A model generated the notes under the pieces. It was not told the origin of the DNA and made no database searches. It was given only the letters and a program-made list of their open reading frames with translations. This document shows positions 23,565 to 31,624 of a stretch of 35,923 nucleotides of DNA, piece after piece. The translations under genes and the position numbers were made by a program. This DNA comes from an uncultured bacterium (GTDB lineage: Bacteria; Verrucomicrobiota; Kiritimatiellia; RFP12; UBA1067), in assembly GCA_902775595.1 (NCBI GenBank), contig CACYNF010000016.1, positions 1-35,923 of the forward strand. Reading direction: 5' to 3'. Positions within the stretch are counted from its first letter, which is position 1. Every line of letters begins with the position of its first letter.

Positions 23565-24563
23565 TCACGCCTTTTCAATTACCTCCCAATGCCCGCCCTT
23601 GTCTGGACCGACGCGGCGAAGGCGCTGCGCGTCCTTGAGCCGTTCGATATGCTTCTGAATCGCGCTACGGGAAATGCCTGTCGCGGAAGACATTTCTGCA
23701 AAGGTGATTTTCGGATTGCCGCGGATCAACTCCAATAGCCGATCGGCGGTTTTCTTACCACCTTTTCTTACCACCTTTTTCTTACCACCTTGCGACTCGC
23801 CTCTAGCCTTCAACGTCCGAAGAATCATGTCGAGCATGAAATCTACGAAGACGCGGGCATCGCCCAACTCCTGGGCGGCATGAAGCGTCTGGTAGTATCT
23901 GCGCTGGTGGCAAAGCACCATGTTCTCTATCGGCAAGGCGTAGAAGAGCTGATTCCACCGGCCAAGTATCACTGTCTGCCAGAGTCTCCCCATCCTCCCG
24001 TTGCCGTCGGAGAACGGATGGATAGTCTCGAAGACAAAGTGGAATATGCAGCTCTTCACCAACGGAGCGTCCTTCGAACGCTTCAGCCAAGCGAAAAGAT
24101 CCTTCATCAAAAACGGAACCTGGTCCCACGGCGGCGCATGAAGCATCGCCACGCCACGGGCGTTGAAGACCCCGACATTGCATTTGCGCCACTTGCCAGG
24201 ACTTTCGACCAAGTCCTTCGTCATCAGCGCATGCGCCCGCAAAAGCGCCCGAGGCGACAACGGATCAAACGCTTCGACTTTTGAATATGCGGCATGCGCT
24301 CCCTTCACTTCATCAATTTCACGCTTCGAGCCGACGACCTGCTTGCCGGCGATGATATCCGTTACCTGGTCTTCTGTCAGCGTATTGCCCTCGATTGCCG
24401 TCGTGCCGCGAATCGTTCTGATATGGTTGAGCTTCCTGAGCCGCACACCCGCCGGCCCTTCCATGACGATGCGATAGCGCTCTATCGCGGCGGCGATGTC
24501 CATCACCAGCCGCAGAGTCCTTTCGCCCGGTGTAAACCGCACCAACTCGCCAACATCAACCAT
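23565..24563 (-). CDS. Fic-family protein with inhibitory motif and winged helix
   Basis: A 332-aa probable AMP-transferase (or related nucleotidyl-transferase). The Fic active-site loop HPFSDGNGRMGR is complete at residues 183-194, with catalytic His183. The N-terminal helix carries the inhibitory motif TTAIEGN (54-60), fitting the [S/T]xxxE[G/N] rule, so the enzyme should be self-inhibited through Glu58. A Lys/Gly-rich linker (about 258-272) encoded by tandem repeats leads to a winged helix (about 275-332) ending GGHWEVIEKA. This makes autoregulation of its own promoter plausible. GGAGGTGAAAT precedes ATG 24563, and the promoter lies at 24615. The target protein is unknown. Confidence 0.92.
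   Translation of the reverse strand: MVDVGELVRFTPGERTLRLVMDIAAAIERYRIVMEGPAGVRLRKLNHIRTIRGTTAIEGNTLTEDQVTDIIAGKQVVGSKREIDEVKGAHAAYSKVEAFDPLSPRALLRAHALMTKDLVESPGKWRKCNVGVFNARGVAMLHAPPWDQVPFLMKDLFAWLKRSKDAPLVKSCIFHFVFETIHPFSDGNGRMGRLWQTVILGRWNQLFYALPIENMVLCHQRRYYQTLHAAQELGDARVFVDFMLDMILRTLKARGESQGGKKKVVRKGGKKTADRLLELIRGNPKITFAEMSSATGISRSAIQKHIERLKDAQRLRRVGPDKGGHWEVIEKA
23751..23789. repeat. Tandem 12-14-base repeat in the fic linker
   Basis: Three consecutive copies of TTTTCTTACCACC (12-14 bases each, + strand) encode the Gly-Gly-Lys-Lys linker of the Fic protein. The 15-mer CCTTTTTCTTACCAC (23774-23788) recurs exactly at 16387-16401, before the 27-aa ORF. Confidence 0.8.
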
Positions 24564-24606
24564 ATTTCACCTCCACCGCTATTCCGCATCCAAAGTTCAC
24601 AGGCAC

Positions 24607-24615
24607 ATTATACCA
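24607..24615 (-). promoter_or_regulatory. Extended -10 promoter of fic
   Basis: TGGTATAAT reads from 24615 to 24607 on the - strand, 4 bases after the tsaD stop codon. The predicted start point is near 24600, giving a leader of about 37 bases before ATG 24563. The first transcribed bases (GTGCCTGTGAACTT) resemble those at 17969 and 34372. Confidence 0.65.
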
Positions 24616-24619
24616 TTCC

Positions 24620-25810
24620 CTATTGAACGGAACCGTGGCCATGGGGCATGTTCTCGCCGATGCGCTTACCGTCGGCGTCGTGCGTCATCTTCGCGCCGTC
24701 CAAGTCGAGGCCTATCTGGAGCGAAGGCGAAACGTCGGCGCAGAATGCGGCCGCGCCAGAGACGTTACGGCGGTAGAACGCGAGGCCCGCGACCATCGCG
24801 CCGTTGTCGCCCGTGTACTTCGGCTTCGCCATGAGAAGCGGCACATGCGCCGCGGCGCAGACCTCGCCGAGGACGGCGCGGATGCGGCTGTTGAGCGAAA
24901 CGCCGCCGCCAAGGGCGAACGCCCTGTAGGAGCCGCGGCGCAGGGCAGCGCGAGTGCGGTCCGCAACTGCCTGGGCAATCGCCTCCTGGTAGGACGCAAC
25001 GACATGCGCGACGGCCGGCGGAACGGAATATCCGCCGAAGTCCTCCTTCTCCGCGTCCTGCGAAAGAAGCCCGGGGTTCTGCTGGACATGTCGAAGAAGC
25101 GCGGTCTTGAGCCCGGAGAACGACACGCAGAGTTCCGCAGGAAGCCCCGCAAGCGCCGTCACGCCGTCGCGCGGGCGACCCTTCGGGAACGGAACGAGCG
25201 GCCAGTCCGGGAAGCGGCCGCGGAAAGCCGCGGAGATGCGGTCTATCTTGAGCCCGCCCGGATAGCCGAGGCCAAGCAGCTTTGCCGCCTTGTCGAACGC
25301 CTCGCCCGCCGCGTCGTCGAGCGTCTCTCCGATGACCTCGTACTTGCCGTATTCCGGCATGTCGATCCAGACGGTGTTTCCGCCTGAGACGGCGAGCCCG
25401 AGCATGGGGCCGATTTCGCGCGGATCGGCGAGCTTCGCCGCCGCGTCGTCGGGCGCGTCGAACATAAACGGTGTGTGGAGATGCGCCTCGATGTGGTTGA
25501 CGGCGATCAACGGAACGCCAAGGGATTTCGCAAGCCCCTTCGCCGCGTTGAGCCCGACGATCAGCGCCGGCGCGAGGCCAGGGCCGTAGGTAACGGCGAC
25601 TGCATCTACCGACTGGCCTTTCATCGCGTCGCCGACGACCTGCGAGATCTTCTCGATGTGCGCGCGCGAGGCGATCTCGGGAACGACGCCGCCGTAGGGC
25701 TGGTGCAGGGGGATCTGCGTGTAGACGACATTGGAGAGGACTTCGCGTCCGTCCTTCACCACCGCCGCCGCCGTCTCGTCGCAGCTTGTCTCTATCCCAA
25801 GAATGTTCAT
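24620..25810 (-). CDS. tsaD: tRNA N6-adenosine threonylcarbamoyltransferase TsaD
   Basis: TsaD transfers the threonylcarbamoyl group to A37 of ANN-decoding tRNAs (t6A), together with TsaB, TsaC and TsaE. The protein is 396 aa, slightly longer than E. coli TsaD (337 aa). It begins MNILGIETSCDETAAAVV and carries the metal-binding NHIEAHLH (about residues 108-115), SGGNTVW, the GEAFDKAAKLLGLGYPGG block, SFSGLKTAL, the ALGGGVSLNSRIR nucleotide-binding segment and YTGDNGAM. The extra length is mainly an insertion near residues 118-132 and the C-terminal tail. It starts 7 bases after the secreted-protein gene and lacks a strong ribosome-binding site, so it is probably co-translated in the long operon headed by the kinase. 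Confidence 0.96.
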   Translation of the reverse strand: MNILGIETSCDETAAAVVKDGREVLSNVVYTQIPLHQPYGGVVPEIASRAHIEKISQVVGDAMKGQSVDAVAVTYGPGLAPALIVGLNAAKGLAKSLGVPLIAVNHIEAHLHTPFMFDAPDDAAAKLADPREIGPMLGLAVSGGNTVWIDMPEYGKYEVIGETLDDAAGEAFDKAAKLLGLGYPGGLKIDRISAAFRGRFPDWPLVPFPKGRPRDGVTALAGLPAELCVSFSGLKTALLRHVQQNPGLLSQDAEKEDFGGYSVPPAVAHVVASYQEAIAQAVADRTRAALRRGSYRAFALGGGVSLNSRIRAVLGEVCAAAHVPLLMAKPKYTGDNGAMVAGLAFYRRNVSGAAAFCADVSPSLQIGLDLDGAKMTHDADGKRIGENMPHGHGSVQ

Positions 25811-25817
25811 GGTTTCG

Positions 25818-26654
25818 TCACCAGAACTTCCACCACGGGCGGGCGACGGGCTGGACTCCGCCCGACTCCTTGTAGAGCTCCTTGACCCGCTCCGAGCCGG
25901 CCGTCTCCGGATCCCTCACGAACTCGTGCTTGTTTAGCTCAAGCGCGTCGGGAAGGCTCCAGAACTCCGAGCGGCGGAACCTGTCGCGGTCGCAGCTGTG
26001 GATCACGATGACTTCGCCCGTGCCGAGCACGGAGAGGGTCGGCTTCCTGAGACGCATAAAAGGACCGAGATCCGTCGTCGTCCACTTGCGGGACACGGAG
26101 CCCTCGTCCTGCGCCGCGAGGAAGAGATGTTCTGTGTTCCTGCGGCTCCAGGAGAGCAGCGTGAACTCGCGGCGCAGGCCTTCGGCGTTCTTGAACATCT
26201 GGAGCGCGCTCCCGACCTTCATGCCCGGCACAACGGTGAACGCGCGGAGCTGCCCCTCGTAGCGCATCCCCCCATGCACGAGCACCGGCTTCGCGAGATA
26301 CTTGCCGATCGTCCTCAGGGGATAGTGGTCTCCGAGGTAGGTCTCGAGCTTCTGCCCCTCGTTCGACTCCAAGCTGAAGCGCGAAACGAAGCGGCCCTTC
26401 CCGATCTTCTCGAGCTGCTCCATGCTGCCCGAACTGAACACCTCCACGAAGAGAGTGTCCTTCGAGCTCGGATATCCGACACTGATCGTGTCGGGCGACA
26501 TGTTCGCGACATCAACGACCGCGCGGACGCGCTCGCCCGACACATAGTCGATGCTGTCGAATTTGAGGTCAACCGAGATCTCCACCGTCTCGGCGAACGC
26601 AAAGAAGAATGCAAAATTGAAAATCAAAAACGAGAAATTGCGGATGGCGTTCAT
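25818..26654 (-). CDS. Secreted protein of unknown function
   Basis: Not recognised. The 278-aa protein starts with a Phe-rich signal peptide (MNAIRNFSFLIFNFAFFFAFA). A beta-rich body follows, beginning with VDLKFDSIDYVSGERVRAVVDVANMS, which resembles an immunoglobulin-like fold. No catalytic motif is visible. The C-terminus is basic and Trp-rich (ARPWWKFW). The signal peptide is encoded by AT-rich sequence unlike the rest of the gene, perhaps a local replacement. GGAGGAACC lies 12 bases before ATG 26654. It sits 25 bases after the metallo-hydrolase gene and 7 bases before tsaD. Confidence 0.7.
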   Translation of the reverse strand: MNAIRNFSFLIFNFAFFFAFAETVEISVDLKFDSIDYVSGERVRAVVDVANMSPDTISVGYPSSKDTLFVEVFSSGSMEQLEKIGKGRFVSRFSLESNEGQKLETYLGDHYPLRTIGKYLAKPVLVHGGMRYEGQLRAFTVVPGMKVGSALQMFKNAEGLRREFTLLSWSRRNTEHLFLAAQDEGSVSRKWTTTDLGPFMRLRKPTLSVLGTGEVIVIHSCDRDRFRRSEFWSLPDALELNKHEFVRDPETAGSERVKELYKESGGVQPVARPWWKFW

Positions 26655-26679
26655 TTTTTAGGTTCCTCCACTTTACGCT

Positions 26680-27516
26680 TTACACTTTCACCTCCAGCCC
26701 ATCGTACGCAGGCTCGACGTTCGTGCCCGCAAGCCGCGCAAGCCAGTCCTCGTGCGTCAGGTCGTGGCACATGTGGACGAGATACGCCTTTTTCGGCGCG
26801 ATGCGGCCGATGTACTCAAGCGCCCGCTCAAGACTCAGGTGCGTCGGATGCGGACGCTCGCGAAGGCAGTTGAGCACCATGACATCGACGCCCTTCGCGC
26901 GCTCAATTGTCTCGTCGGGCAGCTCGTGGCAGTCGCTGATGTACGCGATGCGGCGTGAACCCTCGGAGAAAAGGTATCCGCAGCAGGGAAAGCCATGCTC
27001 GACTTTTAGCCGCAGAGCCGCCATGCCGCCGACTGAAAACGAATCCGCCTCCGAAAACTCCACCATCGGGCGAAAGAGCCCGTTCTCCCCCCCGGCCGAG
27101 CTGATGTAGGGGAATATCGTGTGCATCTGCTCAATCGTCTTGCCCATCGCGTAGCACGTGATGGGCTTGCCGATGATGCGGTAGGGAAGGCCGCGGTAGA
27201 GCGGGTCGCCCGGTTCGCAGGGGACTTTCGTTCCGTTGATCGTGTTGAAGCGGCGGATGTCGTCGAACGCCGCGACATGGTCCATGTGCGCGTGGGTGAG
27301 CGCAACGGCGTCGACCTTGGATATGCCGCACTCTATGCACGCGAGACGGAGCTCCGGCGGCGTGTCGACGAGAAGCGCCGCGCCGTCGGAAGCCGTTACG
27401 TATGCGCCGCAGCGCCGCCGGCGGTCACGCGGATCGCGCGACGTGCACACGCGGCACGTGCAGCCGATCTGCGGCACTCCCACGGACGTGCCCGTGCCTA
27501 GAAAGCGGAACGTCAC
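26680..27516 (-). CDS. PhnP-like metallo-beta-lactamase-fold hydrolase
   Basis: A 278-aa metal-dependent hydrolase, probably a phosphodiesterase. The start is GTG 27516, which overlaps the MFS stop (GTGA), with AGAGG just before it; a longer frame reading through the MFS gene is spurious. The protein opens FRFLGTGTSVGVPQIGC and has a Cys cluster CTCRVC (19-24), as in PhnP, where such Cys bind a structural zinc. The metal motif HAHMDH is at residues 75-80. It also carries HGFPCCGY, SDCHE and the late His residues of VHMCHDLTHED. PhnP cleaves cyclic ribose phosphates in phosphonate breakdown, but no phn genes are nearby, so the substrate is unknown. Confidence 0.9.
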   Translation of the reverse strand: MTFRFLGTGTSVGVPQIGCTCRVCTSRDPRDRRRRCGAYVTASDGAALLVDTPPELRLACIECGISKVDAVALTHAHMDHVAAFDDIRRFNTINGTKVPCEPGDPLYRGLPYRIIGKPITCYAMGKTIEQMHTIFPYISSAGGENGLFRPMVEFSEADSFSVGGMAALRLKVEHGFPCCGYLFSEGSRRIAYISDCHELPDETIERAKGVDVMVLNCLRERPHPTHLSLERALEYIGRIAPKKAYLVHMCHDLTHEDWLARLAGTNVEPAYDGLEVKV

Positions 27517-29171
27517 TGCCTCTTTTCGGGCATCTTGCCGGACTTGAAGTACTGCTCGATCTCCTCGAGCGTGCGGCCCTTCGTCTCGGGGAGGAAGAAC
27601 GCCGCGGTGATGAAGTATATGACCGTGAAGCCAGCGAGGCAGTAGAACACGGCGGGGAATCCCCACGCGTCCTTCCACGCCGGGAAGATCGTCGCAATGC
27701 CCGCGGAGACGCCCTGGTTGATGATCATCGCAATCGACATGCCGGTAGCGCGGATACGCGTGGGCATGAGCTCGGAGAGCGCCAGCCACACGCAGACGCC
27801 CGGTCCGACGGCGTAGAACGCAATGAACATGAAGAAGAACGCAGTCGCGACGATGCCGGTCGTCATCGACGCGACGACGACGCCCTTCGTGATGAGGAGG
27901 AAGGTCGTCGCGACGCCGCAGAGACCGAGGATGATGCCAGAGGTGCCGAGCTTCAGAAGGAACTTGCGGCCCTTGCGGTCGACGATTGCGCACGCGACCA
28001 CCGTCATGAACACGTTGACAAGCTTGATCGCGAGGTCGGAGAAGTTGGCGAACACGCCCTCCATGCCAGTCGCCTTGAAGATGTCGACCGTGTAGTTGAG
28101 GACCGAATTGATGCCCGTCGTCTGGTTGCAGGCGAGAATCGTGACCGCGAGGAGGAACGGGTAGATGTACTTCTTCTGCAGCAGGCTGTCGCCCTGCGCG
28201 GCCTTCGCGATCGCGGCCTTCTCCGCCTCCGCCGCCTTGTCCGCGGCGATCATCTCGTCGAGAATCTCCTTCGCCTTCGCCTCGCCGTTGTTGGCGGCGA
28301 GCGACGCAAGCGCGTCCTCCCTGCGGCCCTTCTTGTAGAGCCAGCGCGGCGACTCCCTGAGCCAGAACGCCCCAAGGAAGAGGATAAGGCCGGGAATCGC
28401 GGAACAGAGGAAAATCGTCTGCCACGCGGTCGCCCAGCCCTTGCGCTGTTCAGGCGTGGTCCAGGCGCTGATCATCTTGAAATCAACCTTCTTGATGTCG
28501 GCGACCTTGTTGCCGTCCTTGTCGAGCTTCGGCTTAGGGGCTCCCGCTTCGTCAAGGACATATATCGGATTCTTGTCGGCATCGACCATCGGCTCGCCGG
28601 CGGCGTCGACTTTCTGCTCGAAGACGACGACGTTGTTCTCGACTGCCTTGGCCTTTACTACCTTGTCCGAGTCGCCGACCAGGCCCGTCACGACGAGGCC
28701 GATCACGGCGGCGAACGCGAGCCCTATCGTCAGGAGAAGCTGGAACATGCCAGTGCCCTTGCCGCGCGACTCGCTGTCGAGGCATTCGGCGAGATACATC
28801 GGAACCACCACGCCGACGAGACCTGCGGACGCGCCCTGAAGCGTGCGGCCGATCGTGAGGAGGATGAAGCTGCCGCCCTCGAACAGCCCGGAGACGCAGA
28901 TCACCGGTATCGCGATGAAGAAGCAGAACGCAGATGCGATGATGATCTTCTTGCGGCCGAGCCACTCGGAGAGCGACCCCGCGAAGAGCGAGGAAATGAC
29001 GCTTCCCCACAGCACCGCGCCCACGATGAAGCCGAGCTGCACGGACGAGTAGTCGGAAGTGTTGCGGATGTACGGAAGCGCCGCGGCGATCACGCCTACG
29101 TCGATGCCGTATATGAGGCCGCCAAGCCCCGCCATCACCAGTAGATATCTCGCGTATCCTTTGACTGTCAT
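27513..29171 (-). CDS. Sugar-porter family MFS transporter with an extra loop
   Basis: A 552-aa, 12-helix symporter of the sugar-porter group (XylE/GalP/AraE type). It shows GGLIYGIDVGVIAAALP in TM1, the LSEWLGRKK signature (about residues 67-75), LRESPRWLYKKGR after TM6, NQTTGINSVLNY in TM7 and the terminal PETKGRTLEEIEQYF. Proton-driven monosaccharide uptake is expected; the sugar cannot be named. Oddity: between TM5 and TM6 there is a hydrophilic insertion of about 75 residues (roughly 165-240), with DxDGN/DADKNP-like stretches; family members normally have a short external loop there. AGGAGGAATAGAC precedes ATG 29171. The gene follows glf by 36 bases and overlaps the metallo-hydrolase gene. 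Confidence 0.92.
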   Translation of the reverse strand: MTVKGYARYLLVMAGLGGLIYGIDVGVIAAALPYIRNTSDYSSVQLGFIVGAVLWGSVISSLFAGSLSEWLGRKKIIIASAFCFFIAIPVICVSGLFEGGSFILLTIGRTLQGASAGLVGVVVPMYLAECLDSESRGKGTGMFQLLLTIGLAFAAVIGLVVTGLVGDSDKVVKAKAVENNVVVFEQKVDAAGEPMVDADKNPIYVLDEAGAPKPKLDKDGNKVADIKKVDFKMISAWTTPEQRKGWATAWQTIFLCSAIPGLILFLGAFWLRESPRWLYKKGRREDALASLAANNGEAKAKEILDEMIAADKAAEAEKAAIAKAAQGDSLLQKKYIYPFLLAVTILACNQTTGINSVLNYTVDIFKATGMEGVFANFSDLAIKLVNVFMTVVACAIVDRKGRKFLLKLGTSGIILGLCGVATTFLLITKGVVVASMTTGIVATAFFFMFIAFYAVGPGVCVWLALSELMPTRIRATGMSIAMIINQGVSAGIATIFPAWKDAWGFPAVFYCLAGFTVIYFITAAFFLPETKGRTLEEIEQYFKSGKMPEKRQ

Positions 29172-29207
29172 GTCTATTCCTCCTGTTTGTTCTGTTTGGT
29201 TGTAAAA

Positions 29208-30272
29208 CTATATCTCGACCGCGAGCGCGGCTGCGATCGACTGGTCCATGTCGAAGTACTTGTATCCGCCAAGCCGTCCGCCGACAATGAGGTTCGGGAC
29301 CTTCGCCGCCTCTTCGCGGTACTTCGCGAGAAGCGCGCGCGACTCCTCGCAGTCAACCGGGTAGTACGGCTCGTCGCCGGGCTTCCACTGCGCGGAGTAC
29401 TCGCGCATCACCACCGTCTTCGGCGCGGACATGACGCCTGCAAGCTCGGGGTGGTAGTGCTTGAACTCGTGGATGCGCGTGTAGGGAACGGACGCCTCGG
29501 TGTAGTTGACGACCGAAGTCCCCTGGAAGTCCTTTACGTCCAGGGTCTCCGTCTCGAAGCGGAGCGTGCGCCACGGCAGATGCCCGAATTTGTAGCCGAA
29601 AAGCGCATCGACGGGCCCGGAGTAGTAGACGGGCGTATCCGCCATGTCAGAGAGGGCGAAAGGCGCATTGACCTTCACCTCGATGTTCGGGTGGTCGAGC
29701 ATCCTGTCGAAGACCGCGTTGTAGCCGTCGGCTGGAATTCCCTGCAAATAGTCCTTGAAGTAGTTGACGTCGTAGTTGTCGCGCACCGGCACGCGCTTGA
29801 TGATCGAGGGGTCTATCTCCTCCGGCGCCTTGCCCCACTGCTTCGAGGTGTAGCCGCGGAAGAACGCGTCGAAGATCGCCGCCGAGTGGCGTTCGTCCTT
29901 CATGAAGCCCGCGACCTCCCCCGGCTTCAGCTCCACGCCGAAGAACTTGTTGATGAGCGCGAGGCCGAGGGGAAGGTAGTATATCTTGCCCTTGTAGTTG
30001 GCGAGCACCTTGTGCTGGTAGCCGTTGAACTCGGTGAAGCGGCGGATGAAGTTCCACACCGCCATGTCGTGCGTGTGGAAGATGTGGCTGCCGTAGAGAT
30101 GCACCTCGATGCCCGTCGCGTGGTCGGTCTCGCAGCGGACGTTGCCGCCAACTGCGCCGCGCGCTTCGAGGACAAGAACCTTCCGCCCCGCCTCCGCGAG
30201 ACGGCGCGCGACCGTGCAGCCCCAGAAACCTGCGCCTGCGACGATCGCGTCCGATCTCACGACTCCGCTCAC
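29208..30272 (-). CDS. glf: UDP-galactopyranose mutase
   Basis: A flavoenzyme converting UDP-galactopyranose to UDP-galactofuranose, the donor for galactofuranose in surface glycans. The 354-aa length is close to the family's usual 365-390. It shows the FAD-binding start AIVAGAGFWGCTVARRLAE with VLEARGAVGGN, then YGSHIFHTHD, FTEFNGYQHKV, the FFRGYTSKQWGKAPEEI block, VPVRDNYDVNYF, YYSGPVDALFGY and, near the C-terminus, GGRLGGYKYFDMDQ. GTG 30272 overlaps the upstream stop (GTGA) and is preferred; a GTG at 30260 is an alternative. No galactofuranosyltransferase is in the window. Confidence 0.95.
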   Translation of the reverse strand: MSGVVRSDAIVAGAGFWGCTVARRLAEAGRKVLVLEARGAVGGNVRCETDHATGIEVHLYGSHIFHTHDMAVWNFIRRFTEFNGYQHKVLANYKGKIYYLPLGLALINKFFGVELKPGEVAGFMKDERHSAAIFDAFFRGYTSKQWGKAPEEIDPSIIKRVPVRDNYDVNYFKDYLQGIPADGYNAVFDRMLDHPNIEVKVNAPFALSDMADTPVYYSGPVDALFGYKFGHLPWRTLRFETETLDVKDFQGTSVVNYTEASVPYTRIHEFKHYHPELAGVMSAPKTVVMREYSAQWKPGDEPYYPVDCEESRALLAKYREEAAKVPNLIVGGRLGGYKYFDMDQSIAAALAVEI

Positions 30273-31624
30273 TTGATCGCCTGCGCTCCCTTGCCGTCCA
30301 TCGCGCCGAAGAGCTTGAGCGCGTCCTCGAGCGGATAGCGGTTGCAGAACATGTCGCACTGCGTGGTGATCGTGCCCTGGAGCGGAAGCCCGAGCATGGA
30401 CCTCAGGCCGTTGCACTTGCCCTCGTCGAGCTTCGTCGACTCGGAGTACTTCATCGAGAGGAACGCGTTCAGGTACTGCGCGTTGAGGCGGCCCTTGAAG
30501 ACGGACGGATCCTTGAGATCCTCGTTGTCCTCGATGGACTCGATGCCGTCGGTCCCCTCGAGGTCCTCGAAGTCGTCGACGCGCACCTTCGCTATGGAGG
30601 GCGAAATCGTCATCTGGATGTCGCTCTCGCGGTTCAGGAAGAACACGTTGCCGTCGATCGACTGCCTCTTCAGCGCGCCCGCGCCCTTCGTGTTGTCGTA
30701 GCCGGTGAGGACATTGAGCCCGATGATGTTGTCCTCGATCTCCGCCTCGACGCCCGTGTTGTTCCTCACGCCGAAGCCCATGTCGGCGAGGTCGTTGAGG
30801 CGCGACCAGGTGTAGAGCACGGTGTTGTTCTTGAACTCCCACTTGACGGCGGGCTTCCAGCCGGCCTTCGGCTTGTTGGGCCCGTCCTGCGGAATCGCCT
30901 TCGAGCAGAGCACGTTCGCACCGATCATGCGGTTGTTGCAGAAGACGCAGTTCTCGACGTCGACCTCGCCCTCGTACCACGTGACGTTGAAGGCGATGTT
31001 GCCGGAATTAACGAACGCGCAGTTCTTGAACGAGAGCTTGCCCGTCGCGCGGTTCGCTGTGGCGGAGTAGACAAGGTAGCGGTTCGCGGACGGAAACTTG
31101 TCCCTCGTCTTGTTCATCGCAGGGCCCTCGAGCCACATGCCGGTGTCGAAGCCTTCGGGCTTGCCCTTCGTCTCGTGGTAGGAGTTCGCGAAGCCCTCGT
31201 CGAAGATGAGTCCGTCGAACTTCATGTCGACGCCGTCAGGCTGCTTTTGCTGCTTGGTGAAGTCGATCGTGAAGACGCCAAGCCCAGTGCCTTTCTTGTC
31301 GTTGTTCTCGTTGAGGGCCTGGAACATCGTCCTGTGCTCAAGGGGATTTCTCGCCGAGAAGTCCTTTGAGTAGCCGCCGATGATCGAGACCGCCTTGTCG
31401 ATCAGAAACCAGTTCTGCTTCATCTTGCCGGGGTAGATTCCCTCGGCGAGGTGGATCGTGTCGCCGTCCTTCGCGTTCTCGAGCGCCTTCCAGAGGTTCT
31501 TTAGCGGCGCCTCCTTCGTGCCCTCGTTCTTGTTCTTCCCGGTCTCGAGCGAGACGTAGATGTCCGCCGCCGCCGCAGTGGTCGCCGCAAGCGCGGCCGC
31601 CGTCAGTGTCATGAACTTGTTCAT
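30269..31624 (-). CDS. Secreted parallel beta-helix protein
   Basis: A 451-aa exported protein. ATG 31624 begins the signal peptide MNKFMTLTAAALAATTAAAA and has AGGAG upstream; a longer frame to 31690 is rejected. The mature start DIYVSLETGKNKNEGTKEAP, with WKALENAKDGDTIHLAEGIY, is the pattern of DUF1565/NosD-like right-handed beta-helix proteins. Such folds are common in polysaccharide lyases and surface proteins. The following part has Asn-rich turns (FKNCAFVNSGNI, VENCVFCNNRMIGANV) at helix-coil spacing. No lyase catalytic residues are evident. It overlaps the upstream membrane-protein gene (ATGA) and the glf start (GTGA). Confidence 0.82.
   Translation of the reverse strand: MNKFMTLTAAALAATTAAAADIYVSLETGKNKNEGTKEAPLKNLWKALENAKDGDTIHLAEGIYPGKMKQNWFLIDKAVSIIGGYSKDFSARNPLEHRTMFQALNENNDKKGTGLGVFTIDFTKQQKQPDGVDMKFDGLIFDEGFANSYHETKGKPEGFDTGMWLEGPAMNKTRDKFPSANRYLVYSATANRATGKLSFKNCAFVNSGNIAFNVTWYEGEVDVENCVFCNNRMIGANVLCSKAIPQDGPNKPKAGWKPAVKWEFKNNTVLYTWSRLNDLADMGFGVRNNTGVEAEIEDNIIGLNVLTGYDNTKGAGALKRQSIDGNVFFLNRESDIQMTISPSIAKVRVDDFEDLEGTDGIESIEDNEDLKDPSVFKGRLNAQYLNAFLSMKYSESTKLDEGKCNGLRSMLGLPLQGTITTQCDMFCNRYPLEDALKLFGAMDGKGAQAIK

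Noticed and set aside
27517-28425. Upstream extension of the metallo-hydrolase frame
   Set aside because: This part reads out of frame through the MFS gene; the real start is the GTG at 27516, which overlaps the MFS stop.
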